A stretch of DNA of 64,000 nt from positions 1,918,501 to 1,982,500 of the forward strand of contig NZ_CP039249.1 of NCBI RefSeq assembly GCF_004795835.1, read 5' to 3'. The translations under genes and the position numbers were made by a program. The stretch's first letter is position 1. Every line of letters starts with the position of its first letter. Shown in pieces: positions 55,394 through 64,000 of this stretch. Under the pieces are notes generated by a model, which did not search any database, was not told the DNA's origin, and was given only the letters and a program-made list of their open reading frames with translations. The stretch comes from Sphingomonas sp. PAMC26645. Its GTDB lineage: Bacteria > Pseudomonadota > Alphaproteobacteria > Sphingomonadales > Sphingomonadaceae.

Positions 55394-57061
55394 ATGGCAA
55401 CCTCCACATTTGCACCCGATGCGGTGACGGCTGATTCGAGCGCTACCGCTGCGCCGCATACCGGTCCCAAACTCGATCATTCGCTGCATCCGTCCGGGCG
55501 CTGGATATTCCTTGCCGTGCTGATCGGCGGGCTTGCCTATGCCGGGTTCAGCATCGCGTTCGACACCGCGCAGGTCGGCGAGAGCCTGGCGGGCGGGGCG
55601 TTCGCGTTCCTCGCGCTGGCGCTGCTGATCGCGCTCGGGTTCGAGTTCGTGAACGGGTTCCACGACACCGCCAACGCGGTCGCCACCGTCATCTACACGC
55701 ACTCGATGCCCGCACCGCTCGCGGTCGTCTGGTCGGGATTCTTCAACTTCCTCGGCGTGATGTTGTCGTCCGGCGCGGTAGCGTATTCGATCGTCACATT
55801 GCTGCCGGTCGACCTGATCCTGAACGTCGGCAGCGTCGGCGGGTTCGCGATGATCTTTGCGCTGCTGCTAGCGGCGATCCTGTGGAACCTCGCGACTTGG
55901 GCGGTCGGGCTGCCCAATTCGTCGAGCCATGCGCTGATCGGTTCGATCCTCGGCGTCGGCCTTGCCAACCAACTCATCAACGGCGGCGGCGCGGACGGCA
56001 CGTCGGGCGTCGACATGGTGCAAGTCTGGAAAGTTCTCTCCGCGCTCGCATTCAGCCCGATCGTCGGCTTCGTCGGCGCGCTGTTGCTGCTGCTCGTGAT
56101 GAAGCGGTTCCTGCGCGACAAGAAGCTGTACGAGGCGCCCGAGGGCCAGACGCCACCGCCGCGCGGCATCCGTGCGCTGCTGATCGGCACCTGCACCGCG
56201 GTCAGCTTCGCGCATGGCAGCAATGACGGTCAAAAGGGCATGGGGCTGATCATGCTCATTTTGATCGGCTGCGCGCCGACCGCCTATGCGCTGAACCGGA
56301 CGATGCCCGAGAGCGCGATGCCGGCGTTCGTGCAAAGCGCGCAGGCGGCATCGGCCGCGTACCGCGCGCATGCCGACGGCGCACCCGCCGACGTGGCGAC
56401 CTCGCGTGCGCAGGTCACCAAGGCGCTGAAGAGCAAGCATGTCGCCGACCCTGTCATCTATGGCGCGCTGGCGACGTTGTCGGACGACGTGTCGAGCCGG
56501 ATCGAAAGCTACGGGTCGCTGGGCAAGGTGCCCGCCGCGGCGACGCCGAACCTGCGCAACGACATGTACCTCGTGCTCGATACGACCAAGCTGATCGCCG
56601 AGGACAAGTCCGCGCAGAGCCGCTTCACCGCGCGGGAGATCACGACGCTCAAGAGCTATAATAGCGGGCTCGAACAGGGCACGCGGTATATCCCGACCTG
56701 GGTGAAGGTGACCGTCGCGCTGGCGCTGGGCCTGGGGACGATGGTCGGATGGAAGCGGATCGTCGTCACGGTGGGTGAGCGGATCGGCAAGACGCATTTG
56801 ACCTACGGCATGGGCGCGTCGGCCGAACTGGTCGCGGCGGCGACGATCCTGCTGGCGGTGCGATACGGCATGCCGGTGTCGACCACGCATATCCTGTCCT
56901 CGGGTGTGGCCGGTGCTAGTGTCGCCAATGGCGCCGGGTTGCAGCGCCGGACCGTGATGAACATGGCGTTGGCCTGGGTAATGACCCTGCCGGTGGCGAT
57001 GCTGCTGTCGGGCGGGCTGTATTGGCTGCTGCTGACGCTGGCGCATAGTTTCGGGTATTGA
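55394..57061 (+). CDS. pit: Inorganic phosphate transporter, Pit family
   Basis: This 555-residue membrane protein transports phosphate, or metal-phosphate complexes, coupled to protons. The duplicated signature is GFHDTANAVATVIYT (about residue 88) and SFAHGSNDGQKGMG (about residue 272), with LPNSSSHALIGSILG and PVSTTHILSSGVAG. A cytoplasmic insert of roughly 170 residues (AFVQSAQAASAAYRAHAD...) lies between the halves and is a feature of the longer Pit/PitH group. The gene has a Pho box in its promoter. Confidence 0.96.
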   Translation: MATSTFAPDAVTADSSATAAPHTGPKLDHSLHPSGRWIFLAVLIGGLAYAGFSIAFDTAQVGESLAGGAFAFLALALLIALGFEFVNGFHDTANAVATVIYTHSMPAPLAVVWSGFFNFLGVMLSSGAVAYSIVTLLPVDLILNVGSVGGFAMIFALLLAAILWNLATWAVGLPNSSSHALIGSILGVGLANQLINGGGADGTSGVDMVQVWKVLSALAFSPIVGFVGALLLLLVMKRFLRDKKLYEAPEGQTPPPRGIRALLIGTCTAVSFAHGSNDGQKGMGLIMLILIGCAPTAYALNRTMPESAMPAFVQSAQAASAAYRAHADGAPADVATSRAQVTKALKSKHVADPVIYGALATLSDDVSSRIESYGSLGKVPAAATPNLRNDMYLVLDTTKLIAEDKSAQSRFTAREITTLKSYNSGLEQGTRYIPTWVKVTVALALGLGTMVGWKRIVVTVGERIGKTHLTYGMGASAELVAAATILLAVRYGMPVSTTHILSSGVAGASVANGAGLQRRTVMNMALAWVMTLPVAMLLSGGLYWLLLTLAHSFGY

Positions 57062-57072
57062 GCGGGCGCTTG

Positions 57073-57194
57073 ATCCTCCCCTGTAAGGGGAGGTGGCTGG
57101 CTCTTGCCAGACGGAGGGGTGTCGCCCTGAGTTGATCGCGGATACCCCTCCGCCAGTCCCTGCGGGCCTGCCACCTCCCCCGATGGGGGAGGAT
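57073..57194. repeat. 124-bp intergenic repeat element, family A, copy 3
   Basis: The ends atcctccccttgt... and gatgggggaggat again carry hairpins, with tggctggctcttgccag as an inner palindrome. It resembles copy 1 in the left part but differs in the centre. It lies between pit and the zinc-ribbon glycosyltransferase gene. Confidence 0.8.
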
Positions 57195-57240
57195 TTAGAT
57201 CAGGCGGAACCTGTCCTTGGCGCCGCGGGTTGCCGGAGCC

Positions 57241-58188
57241 ATGCAATTACGATGCTCGATCTGTGGGAACTGGGACTGGCTCGTGCGCGAGGATTGGTTC
57301 GAGTGTAGCCACTGCCGCCTGCTTGTTCGCGACGCGAACGAGGTCGGTGCGGTTGCCGACGAGATCGTCGCTCGGTTGGGAAGCGGGCTTGTTGACCTAC
57401 AGCGCGATCCTGCGGAGCGCTGGATGCTCGACCCAGCCGGTTTGCGGAACGCGGCGTGGCGGTTCGGGTTCGAGGTGGAGCCGGTCGCCGTTGCGCGGGG
57501 CGATGTCCGCTTTCCTCCCGATTACCGTCCAGCCCAGGCGCACTCGACCCCCACGACGACTGTGCCGCACGGGATAGGGCTCGGCATCATGGCGCGGCCC
57601 GCCGACGCCAGCGACATCGTCGAGATCGCGACACACTATCGCACCGCATTTGCCCGTATCGTCGTCCTGCTCGACGGCACGGCAGACGAGGCAGGCGAAA
57701 TCGCAGTGCGGGTCCCGTGGATCGAGGTCGCTCACCACCCCCTCGCAAACGATTTCGCCGCACAACGCAACCGCCTCCAGGACGCGATGCAGACCCGCTG
57801 GGTGCTGCAGATCGATACCGACGAGCGCCCCGACACCGCTTTGCTCGCCGCGCTCGGCTGGCTGGTCGCGGCGGCGGATCGCGACGGGTTGCGCTCGCTC
57901 GGGCTGCCGCGCCGCAACCTTGTCGATGGGGTGCAGTCCGCGTCCTATCCGGACATCCAGTACCGCCTCAACCGTAGCGATATCCGTTTTTCCGGCCGCG
58001 TCCACGAGCGTCCGGTCGTACCGTTCGTCGAGAGTTCGCTGGCACTGGCCGGTGCGCTCGAACATCGGCTCGATGGCGAGCGGGTGCGCGAGCGGACGCG
58101 AATCTACGAGGCGATGTCGACCGGCGCGGGCAGGCCGGAGGACGAGGCGTTGCTGCTCGCCCCCTTCGATCCGATCGCGGTGCGATAG
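57241..58188 (+). CDS. Zinc-ribbon plus GT2-like (WaaE-type) glycosyltransferase
   Basis: This 315-residue protein starts at MQLRCSICGNWDW. An N-terminal zinc ribbon is formed by Cys5, Cys8, Cys22 and Cys25. The remainder resembles WaaE/KdtX-type GT2 enzymes: GLGIMARPADASDIVEIA near 115, DFAAQRNRLQDAMQTRWVLQIDTDERPD with the DxDE motif at Asp192-Glu195, and an acceptor part RFSGRVHERP with a conserved HE. Fusion of a zinc ribbon to a GT2 is unusual. The 3' end overlaps the convergent GT4 gene by about 85 bases. Confidence 0.78.
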   Translation: MQLRCSICGNWDWLVREDWFECSHCRLLVRDANEVGAVADEIVARLGSGLVDLQRDPAERWMLDPAGLRNAAWRFGFEVEPVAVARGDVRFPPDYRPAQAHSTPTTTVPHGIGLGIMARPADASDIVEIATHYRTAFARIVVLLDGTADEAGEIAVRVPWIEVAHHPLANDFAAQRNRLQDAMQTRWVLQIDTDERPDTALLAALGWLVAAADRDGLRSLGLPRRNLVDGVQSASYPDIQYRLNRSDIRFSGRVHERPVVPFVESSLALAGALEHRLDGERVRERTRIYEAMSTGAGRPEDEALLLAPFDPIAVR

Positions 58189-59348
58189 ACCGCGGTCGTC
58201 TGCGCGGACAGGGTATCGCGCGTGAACATCCCCGACGCCCGCCGGCTCGCCGCAGCGTAATGCGCACGCAAGGCCGGGTCTTTGATCAGCCGCTGGATCT
58301 GCGTGGCGAGGTCGTCGCCGGCGCAGGTCTTGGCCAGCAACCCGGCGCCGCTCTCGCCGATGAACAGTCGTGCGCTCGGGTCCTCGGCGCACGCGACGAC
58401 CGGTCGGCCGAACATCATCGCTTCCTGGTACACCAGCCCGAAGCTTTCATAGCGCGAGGGTGCGACGATGACGTGCGCCGCGCTCATCAGGTCGTGCAAC
58501 GTCGGTTCGTCGACCCGGTGATGGCAGCGCAGTCGCGCTCGCGCGGTGGACGGAAGCGCTTTCACATCGTCCGCATGCACGCCAACGATCGTGAGGCGGA
58601 AATCGCGCATCCCGGCATCCGCACGCCGGGCAAGGATCCTCAGCGCCATGATGAGCGCATCGAACCCCTTGCGGTGCTCGTCACGTCCGACGAACAGCAG
58701 TTCGATCGGCTGGTCCTCGGGGACATCGTCGGGATAGGCTGCGGCCGTTCCTCGGGCCACGATCTCCGGTGGCAGGCTAAGGCCGATGACCGCGTGATGG
58801 CCGGCTGGTCCTGGAGCTTCGACGCCGTACAGATGGGCGATCTTCTCGCCGTGGAGCTGCGTGTTCGAGATCAGTGCCTTGCTGAAGCGCGCTGCGATCA
58901 GCTCCGCGAGCATCGCCGCGCGCCGATCGAACCGGTCGCGTAGACTCGTAACCGTCTCTGCCGAGGTCGCTGCCGGGGTCGAGTTGCGCGTCACGAGCGG
59001 CGCAGGACCGGTGAGCGCGATCGCCAGCCCTGGCGCATACCAGTTGGTCGCCTCGACCACGTCGAACGGCTCGCGTCGGTGCTCGCGAGCGACCGCTCGG
59101 CGGAACGCGAACGGCGCAACCAGATGCCCGATCCCCGCAATCTTGCGGAGGCGCGGGGCGAACGATCCCTCGCGCAGACCGCAACCGATGACCGACACCC
59201 GGCCGTCGTGGCTGTCTTCGCGACGGTCCATAGTGAAGACACAGACGTCGTTGCCAGACTGTGCCAACGACTGCGCGATCTCACGCGCGGCGCGAGTAAG
59301 TCCGCTCTTTTCAGGAGGATAGGCCCAGGTGAGTAGAGCGATCCTCAC
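58104..59348 (-). CDS. Glycosyltransferase family 4 (GT-B)
   Basis: This 414-residue protein has MRIALLTWAYPPEKSGLTRAAREIA, the typical GT4 N-terminus, ELLFVGRDEHRKGFDALIMA for the donor domain and the signature APSRYESFGLVYQEAMMFGRPVVA with the nucleotide-sugar-binding Glu. It may act on a surface glycan. It is divergent from the sucrose-phosphate synthase gene (100 bases between starts) and convergent and overlapping with the zinc-ribbon GT2 gene. Acceptor and donor are unknown. Confidence 0.9.
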   Translation of the reverse strand: MRIALLTWAYPPEKSGLTRAAREIAQSLAQSGNDVCVFTMDRREDSHDGRVSVIGCGLREGSFAPRLRKIAGIGHLVAPFAFRRAVAREHRREPFDVVEATNWYAPGLAIALTGPAPLVTRNSTPAATSAETVTSLRDRFDRRAAMLAELIAARFSKALISNTQLHGEKIAHLYGVEAPGPAGHHAVIGLSLPPEIVARGTAAAYPDDVPEDQPIELLFVGRDEHRKGFDALIMALRILARRADAGMRDFRLTIVGVHADDVKALPSTARARLRCHHRVDEPTLHDLMSAAHVIVAPSRYESFGLVYQEAMMFGRPVVACAEDPSARLFIGESGAGLLAKTCAGDDLATQIQRLIKDPALRAHYAAASRRASGMFTRDTLSAQTTAVYRTAIGSKGASSNASSSGLPAPVDIAS

Positions 59349-59447
59349 AGCGATCGATCACCGAGCGAACGAGGCGCCGCAGGGAACGTAATAACCTGCG
59401 TCAATACCGGCATGTAAAGTATCATCGGCCCGGAACTCGGCAACCCC

Positions 59448-61583
59448 GTGAGCGGTTCCTTACGTGAATTGCAGGTGAACGGGGGAAGGGTGTTCGTACT
59501 ACATATCGCGTTGCAGGGGTGTTTACGCGCAACCGACGTCGAATACGGAATCACCGCGGATACCGGGGGCCATATCCGGTACCTTCTCGATCTCGTCGCT
59601 GCCAGCGGCCGCAATCCGGCTATCGACCGGATGGAAATCGTTACCCGTGCATTCCATCATGCGGCTTATGCGGAATGCTATGCCGAGCCGATCGAGACGA
59701 TCGACGGCACGACGCGTATCGTCCGCCTGCTGACCGCGTCCGATGCGTATCTCGTCAAGGAAGACCTGTGGACCGAGCATGACAGCCTGGTCGAGGCTTT
59801 GGTCGCGCATATCGCCACGCTAGATCGCGCGCCCGACGTCATGCACGCGCACTATGCCGATGCCGGACTGATCGCGGCGCGGGTTTGGGCGCGTACCGGC
59901 ATCCCCTATGTGTTCACCGCACATTCGCTCGGCCGGGTGAAGCTGGCCGCGTTCGATCGTGAGTGTGCGGAAACCGCGGGCCTCGATCGCCGGATCGCGA
60001 TCGAAGAGGAAGCCATCGCCGGGGCGGCCGCGATCATTGCCTCGTCGCGCGACGAGGCCGAAGTCCAGTATGCAGATTATGATGCATATGACCCCGGCCG
60101 CATCCGCGTGTTCGCGCCGGGTAGCGATCTCAAGCAGTTCGCGAACTGTGGCACCGATGCCCGCGTCGATGCGCTGATCAACCGGTTCCTGGACGATCCC
60201 GCCAAGCCGGTAATCCTCGCGATTGCTCGCCCGGTGACCAAGAAGAACCTCGCGGCGCTCGTCCATGCTTATGGCCGGTCACCCGCGCTCCAGGCCGCGG
60301 CGAACCTCGTGATCCTGGCGGGCACGCGCGACGACAGTGCGACGTTGGAACCCGAGATCCGCGACAACATCGCCGAACTTCTCCAGTTGATCGACCGCTA
60401 CGACCTGTACGGCAAGATCGCTTATCCCAAGCAGCACCGGCCGGACGATATCGCCGCGGTCTATGCCCATGCCCGCATCCGGCGGGGCGTGTTCGTCAAT
60501 CCGGCGCTCAATGAACCGTTCGGGCTGACTTTGCTCGAAGCGGCGGCGAGCGGGTTACCCGTGGTCGCGACCGACAGCGGCGGTCCGAACGATATCGTCG
60601 AGACCTGCGGCAACGGCATTCTCGTCGATCCGCGTTCACCTAGCGCCATCACCGATGCGATCCAGAAGATACTAGACGATCCGGCGCTGTGGTCGCGCTA
60701 CTCAGCGGCAGGATCGGTAGCGATCCGCGCCTATGACTGGGACCGGCACGTACAGCTTTATACCGGGTTGCTGGCGGAGGTCGTGAACGCCGCGCCTGCG
60801 GTCCCGGATCGGAAGCCGGAATTGTTGCTGGTGTCGGATATTGACGGAACGCTGCTCGGTTGTGCCAAGGACGTCGACGATTTCACCGCGTGGCACGATG
60901 CGCAGACCGATGTCACGTTTGCGATCGCAACGGGGCGCAGCTTCCACAGCGCCATGGCGGTGCTTGGGCAGCATGATGCGCCGCGGCCCGAAATCCTGAT
61001 CACCTCGGTCGGCTCGGAGATCTATTACCGGACGGTGCGCGGGGCGGTGTACGACCGCGATACCGAATGGGACGGGATCATCGCCGCCGGTTGGGACCGC
61101 GAGGCGGTTGCCGCGCTGATCGGGCAACATGCCGGCCTGACGCCGCAAAGCCCGCTCGAACAGCGCCGGTTCAAGCTCAGCTATTTCGCCGATGGCGACA
61201 TGGCGGCGGCCGAGCGGGTGCGCGCGCTGCTGGCGGAACACGGGCATAGCTGCTCGATCATCCAGAGCCATGGCCGCTATCTCGACATCCTGCCACATGC
61301 CGCGTCGAAGGGTACGGCGGTCGAGCACGTCCGCCGCCGCCTCGGTCTCGAACCGCGGCAGGTGATCGTCGCGGGCGACAGCGGCAACGACATCGAGATG
61401 TTGCGGTCGTCGCGTCATGCGATCATCGTCGGCAATTATTCGGACGGCCTGGGATCGCGGGCGGACCTTGCGCACGGCTATGTCGCGATCGGCCATCATG
61501 CGCGCGGCGTGATCGAAGGCGTGGCGTTCTTCCGCGATGCGGCAGCCGGGATAGACGTCGAGGGAATCAGGAAAGCATCGTGA
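59448..61583 (+). CDS. Bifunctional sucrose-phosphate synthase/sucrose-phosphatase
   Basis: This 711-residue GTG-start protein joins a GT4 domain and a HAD phosphatase. The first 460 residues carry the SPS signature (HIALQGCLRATDVEYGITADTGGHIRYLLDL, YADAGLIAARVW, AHSLGRVKLAA, NPALNEPFGLTLLEAAASGLPVVAT). From about 460 on there is DIDGTLLG (Asp464 nucleophile), ATGRSFHSA, and VAGDSGNDIEML of the S6PP domain. It would make sucrose from UDP-glucose and fructose 6-phosphate, perhaps as a compatible solute or glycan precursor. It overlaps the next gene by GTGA. Confidence 0.92.
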   Translation: MSGSLRELQVNGGRVFVLHIALQGCLRATDVEYGITADTGGHIRYLLDLVAASGRNPAIDRMEIVTRAFHHAAYAECYAEPIETIDGTTRIVRLLTASDAYLVKEDLWTEHDSLVEALVAHIATLDRAPDVMHAHYADAGLIAARVWARTGIPYVFTAHSLGRVKLAAFDRECAETAGLDRRIAIEEEAIAGAAAIIASSRDEAEVQYADYDAYDPGRIRVFAPGSDLKQFANCGTDARVDALINRFLDDPAKPVILAIARPVTKKNLAALVHAYGRSPALQAAANLVILAGTRDDSATLEPEIRDNIAELLQLIDRYDLYGKIAYPKQHRPDDIAAVYAHARIRRGVFVNPALNEPFGLTLLEAAASGLPVVATDSGGPNDIVETCGNGILVDPRSPSAITDAIQKILDDPALWSRYSAAGSVAIRAYDWDRHVQLYTGLLAEVVNAAPAVPDRKPELLLVSDIDGTLLGCAKDVDDFTAWHDAQTDVTFAIATGRSFHSAMAVLGQHDAPRPEILITSVGSEIYYRTVRGAVYDRDTEWDGIIAAGWDREAVAALIGQHAGLTPQSPLEQRRFKLSYFADGDMAAAERVRALLAEHGHSCSIIQSHGRYLDILPHAASKGTAVEHVRRRLGLEPRQVIVAGDSGNDIEMLRSSRHAIIVGNYSDGLGSRADLAHGYVAIGHHARGVIEGVAFFRDAAAGIDVEGIRKAS

Positions 61584-62446
61584 CGTCCTCGACGGTCAGC
61601 GTGCTGACGCTGGTACGCGGACGTCGCGCGCACCTGGTGAACTTGATCGCCGGCCTCAACGCAGCGACGCGCAAGCCCGACGAACTCGTGATCGCGTACA
61701 TGCAGGACGCGCCGCACGCCGATCTCCCGCCGACCGACTTTCCGATGCACGCGGTGTTCGTCGAGGGCGACGCGATGCCGCTGGCGGCGGCGCGCAACCG
61801 TGCGGCGGCGGCTGCGAGTGGGGATCAGTTGATCTTCCTGGATGTCGATTGCCTCCCTGCGCCGACGTTGGTCGAGCGCTACGCGGCTACGGCGATCGAG
61901 CCGGGCGGAATCCGATTGGGCGAGGTCTTGTATTTGCCGTTCGGCGTGCTGGATGCCGGGCTGGACTGGGACGCGCTTGACCGCGCCGGCGTGCGTCACC
62001 CGGCCAAGCCGCCGATCGCGTCCGACGCCATCGTGCCGACGCCGAGCCATGGCGAGCTCTGGGGCCTGTCGTTCGCGATCTCCGCGGCGGACTGGGCGCG
62101 GGCAGGGGGGATGGACGAGCGCTATGTCGGCTATGGCGGGGAGGAAACCGACTTCGCCGCGCGACTCGAGCGCGCCGTGGTGCCGATGTGGTGGGTCGGC
62201 GGCGCGCGGGCGTATCACCAGCATCATGTCGTCCACACGCCTGCGTACCAGCATTTCGACGCGATCATCCGCAATGCGCGGTTGTTTCGCGGCACCTGGG
62301 GGCGGTGGTGCATGGACTATTGGCTGGGGCATTTCGCCGAGCGCGGGCTGATCGCCTGGGATGCGGATACGATTACGGTGTTGCGGGGGCCGACCGCAGA
62401 AGAGGTGGCCGCGTCGAAAATGCCTCCGGAGGTTTTGTTTAGCTGA
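61580..62446 (+). CDS. GT2-like glycosyltransferase with GT7C-type C-terminus
   Basis: This 288-residue protein starts by GTGA overlap with the sucrose-phosphate synthase gene. The N-terminal GT-A part has VSVLTLVRGRRAHLVNLIAGL, AAARNRAAAAASGDQLIFLDVDCLP (DxD metal site) and the C-terminal part GLSFAISAADWARAGGMDERYVGYGGEETDFAARL, as in the galactosyltransferase-type GT7C domain. The acceptor is unknown. Coupling to SPS suggests it uses or extends a sucrose- or hexose-containing product. Confidence 0.88.
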   Translation: MTSSTVSVLTLVRGRRAHLVNLIAGLNAATRKPDELVIAYMQDAPHADLPPTDFPMHAVFVEGDAMPLAAARNRAAAAASGDQLIFLDVDCLPAPTLVERYAATAIEPGGIRLGEVLYLPFGVLDAGLDWDALDRAGVRHPAKPPIASDAIVPTPSHGELWGLSFAISAADWARAGGMDERYVGYGGEETDFAARLERAVVPMWWVGGARAYHQHHVVHTPAYQHFDAIIRNARLFRGTWGRWCMDYWLGHFAERGLIAWDADTITVLRGPTAEEVAASKMPPEVLFS

Positions 62447-62465
62447 GATGCTGCGCAACGTGTCG

Positions 62466-62488
62466 ATCCTCCCCTGGCGGGGGAGGAT
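62466..62488. repeat. Short palindrome, half-unit of family A
   Basis: atcctcccctggcgggggaggat lies between the convergent glycosyltransferase genes, just before the stop of the MGT-like gene, and may end both transcripts. Confidence 0.75.
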
Positions 62489-62499
62489 CGACTAGCGCT

Positions 62500-63606
62500 C
62501 TATTTCGAAGCGGGCGCCCAAAGCGAGACCGCCAGTCCTTCCAGATAGTCCGCGGCGACCTTGGCTGCATCCGCGTCGTACAGGTCCGCGAGCGCGGCAG
62601 AATCGAGCGCTTTCGCGGCGTCGAGTATCCCCCGCCACGGTGCCAGCGCCCCCGGCCATGATGGCAGCGCGACCGCGGCGCCAAGCTCGGCAAGACGCTC
62701 CGCCTTCCGGGTCTGCTCACCGAAATACCGCCATTCGGGCGCGCAGACATAAGGCCGACCGACGCGTGCGATCTCATGCACGGTGTTGTCGCCGGCCGAT
62801 GCGATGACGACGTCGGCGGCGGCGATATGGTCGGTGACGCCGGGCACCCAGCCGAGCTCGACGAGATTGCCGAAGTCGGTCTCATGTCCCTCGCGGTGGA
62901 CCGGCCCGAGCACCAGCCATAGCGCATCCGGCACCGCGCGCGCCGCCATCGTCAGCGGCGCATAGGGCGTGCCCGCACCGCCACCGCCGGTGAGGACGAC
63001 GATGATTTCCTTGGTCGGATCGAGGCCGAGTTTCGCGCGCGCCTCGGCCTTGGTCGGGACGGGGTCGACGGTGGTGCAAAGGCCGCCTGCGTAACACGTG
63101 TTCGCGCGGACCCAGTCCGGCGTGTCCGCCTGTTCGAGCGCCTCGCCGAAGGGTGCGAGCAAGCCGACGCTCGCCTGGTAGGCGCCCAGATGACCGGGAT
63201 CGAGGCGGTCGCCGTGCATGCGGATGCTGATCGCGGGCACGCTCGCGATCCGGGCGAGCAGCGCGATCTCGGCGGAAACGTCGACCACGAACAGCGCCGG
63301 ATCGACGTCGTCGAGATGGTCGATGATCGTCCGCATCGTCGCGCGGGTCTTCGCGACGCCGAGCGGAACGCAGTGCATCACCTCGGGCGTCGCCTGCGCG
63401 AACAGGCCGGGCGTCGGCACTGGCGCGCCGATCATGTCGGGCAGCGCGGCGATCGTGATCGGTCGCTCGAACCCGTCGAACAGCGACGGCTTGGCGGTCA
63501 GGATCGTCACCGCGCGCTCGGCCGGCAGTTCGCGGATGATCGCCATCGCGCGGTTGGCGTGGCCGCGACCCTGGTGATGGATGAAGAACGTGATCGGCTT
63601 GGTCAT
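62500..63606 (-). CDS. MGT/GT28-like glycosyltransferase
   Basis: This 368-residue GT-B-fold protein starts MTKPITFFIHHQGRGHANRAMAII; the HHQGRGHANR motif resembles the GHxxR of MurG-like enzymes. The C-terminal half has VVLTGGGGAGTPYAPL (nucleotide-binding) and DVVIASAGDNTVHEIARVGRPYVCAPEWRYFGEQ, equivalent to the MGT/UDP-glycosyltransferase signature. It may move a sugar to a lipid or natural product. Its start overlaps the following gene's stop by 3 to 4 bases (ATGA), so it belongs to an operon that continues out of the window. Confidence 0.87.
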   Translation of the reverse strand: MTKPITFFIHHQGRGHANRAMAIIRELPAERAVTILTAKPSLFDGFERPITIAALPDMIGAPVPTPGLFAQATPEVMHCVPLGVAKTRATMRTIIDHLDDVDPALFVVDVSAEIALLARIASVPAISIRMHGDRLDPGHLGAYQASVGLLAPFGEALEQADTPDWVRANTCYAGGLCTTVDPVPTKAEARAKLGLDPTKEIIVVLTGGGGAGTPYAPLTMAARAVPDALWLVLGPVHREGHETDFGNLVELGWVPGVTDHIAAADVVIASAGDNTVHEIARVGRPYVCAPEWRYFGEQTRKAERLAELGAAVALPSWPGALAPWRGILDAAKALDSAALADLYDADAAKVAADYLEGLAVSLWAPASK

Positions 63607-64000
63607 GCCGAACGTTGTACCGATCCGGCCTCCGAAGGCGACTGATATCGATCAGCATAGTTCGCGCTCAGTCCGAATGCCGCCTCGACCTCGGGATCGA
63701 GCCACGCGGTGATGTGTTCGGCATCAGCAGGCGCGAGTTCGGGATAAGCCGTCGGAACGTAGGGCGCATAGCCTTGTCCCTTGTAGCTGGTGATCGGCAC
63801 ATATTCTTCGCGCCGCGGGATCCCGGTCGCCTCGGACAACGCCTCGACGAACGCCGACGGAGCGCGCGCGAACGCATCATAGCCGAGCAACGCGACGTTG
63901 TGCGTCCGGTTGGTCAACGACGCCCAGTGGCGAAGCTTCGCGGTGCGCTTGGCGATGCAATTGGCGAAGCGTTCGCCGGTTTCCGGATCGCGCTCGTGCA
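63603..64000 (-). CDS. Unknown protein, C-terminal part (truncated by window edge)
   Basis: About 132 residues are present; the 5' end lies beyond the window. The readable part runs HERDPETGERFANCIAKRTAK..., then NVALLGYDAFARAPSAFVEALSEATGIPRREEYVPITSYKGQGYAPYVPTAYPELAPADAEHITAWLDPEVEAAFG. I recognise no family with confidence; the ending (GYDAFARAPSAFVEALSEATGIP) is reminiscent of sulfotransferase-type C-termini, but the P-loop would lie outside the window. It overlaps the MGT-like gene and is probably cotranscribed. Confidence 0.6.
   Translation of the reverse strand, partial: HERDPETGERFANCIAKRTAKLRHWASLTNRTHNVALLGYDAFARAPSAFVEALSEATGIPRREEYVPITSYKGQGYAPYVPTAYPELAPADAEHITAWLDPEVEAAFGLSANYADRYQSPSEAGSVQRSA

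Overview
The window reads as a contiguous chromosomal segment of a GC-rich alphaproteobacterium, most likely Sphingomonas or a close relative of the Sphingomonadales. This is inferred from the gene content and not from a database match: ribosomal protein S9 has a long N-terminal extension, there is a very large TonB-dependent receptor, an UrcA-family protein, a paired kinase and WalW-type deacetylase, and several families of GC-rich intergenic palindromes. I see no prophage, transposase, rRNA or CRISPR array. Two tRNA genes are present, tRNA-Gln(UUG) and tRNA-Gly(CCC).

Region by region: 1-12.9 kb is mostly housekeeping. It holds the N-terminal half of gyrA, an SDR-yaaA pair, a secreted repeat protein, an AsnC-type regulator, a degenerate histidine kinase overlapping a WalW deacetylase, rplM-rpsI, heme A synthase and a MerC-Zur pair. 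12.9-19.4 kb holds dxs with a tiny membrane protein, tlyA, tspO, ubiK, and a YbjN-proC pair. 19.4-26.7 kb holds a GH10 xylanase behind a LacI-like operator, a ClC antiporter, an L,D-transpeptidase, a metallo-beta-lactamase-fold hydrolase and an S9 peptidase.

27-35 kb is the most unusual part: a 1075-residue TonB-dependent receptor, a sulfotransferase-like protein, a small secreted cysteine protein and two convergent paralogous TPR/aspartyl beta-hydroxylase proteins. 35.3-44 kb holds ilvE with a MarR regulator, the tRNAs, and a signalling and stress block: GAF-GGDEF cyclase, entericidin-like lipoprotein, PAS-PAS-LuxR regulator, aquaporin, CsbD and an MscS-type channel.

44-51.8 kb is a coherent L-fucose catabolic locus. 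It has an IclR regulator, FucP symporter, L-fucose dehydrogenase, L-fuconate dehydratase, a second SDR, an FAH-family hydrolase and a mutarotase. The non-phosphorylating route ends in pyruvate plus L-lactate, and an L-lactate dehydrogenase gene lies in the same locus. No lactonase gene is visible. 51.8-57.1 kb has a UvrD/PcrA helicase, a GFA-family protein, an UrcA protein and a Pit phosphate transporter behind a well-formed Pho box. 57.2-64 kb is a glycan and sucrose cluster: a zinc-ribbon/GT2 fusion, a GT4, a bifunctional sucrose-phosphate synthase/phosphatase, a GT2/GT7C-like enzyme, an MGT-like glycosyltransferase and a protein cut by the window edge.

Annotated starts were moved from the longest frame wherever a Shine-Dalgarno site, signal peptide or family N-terminus argued for it. 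Family assignments are from motif recognition only; no searches were run.
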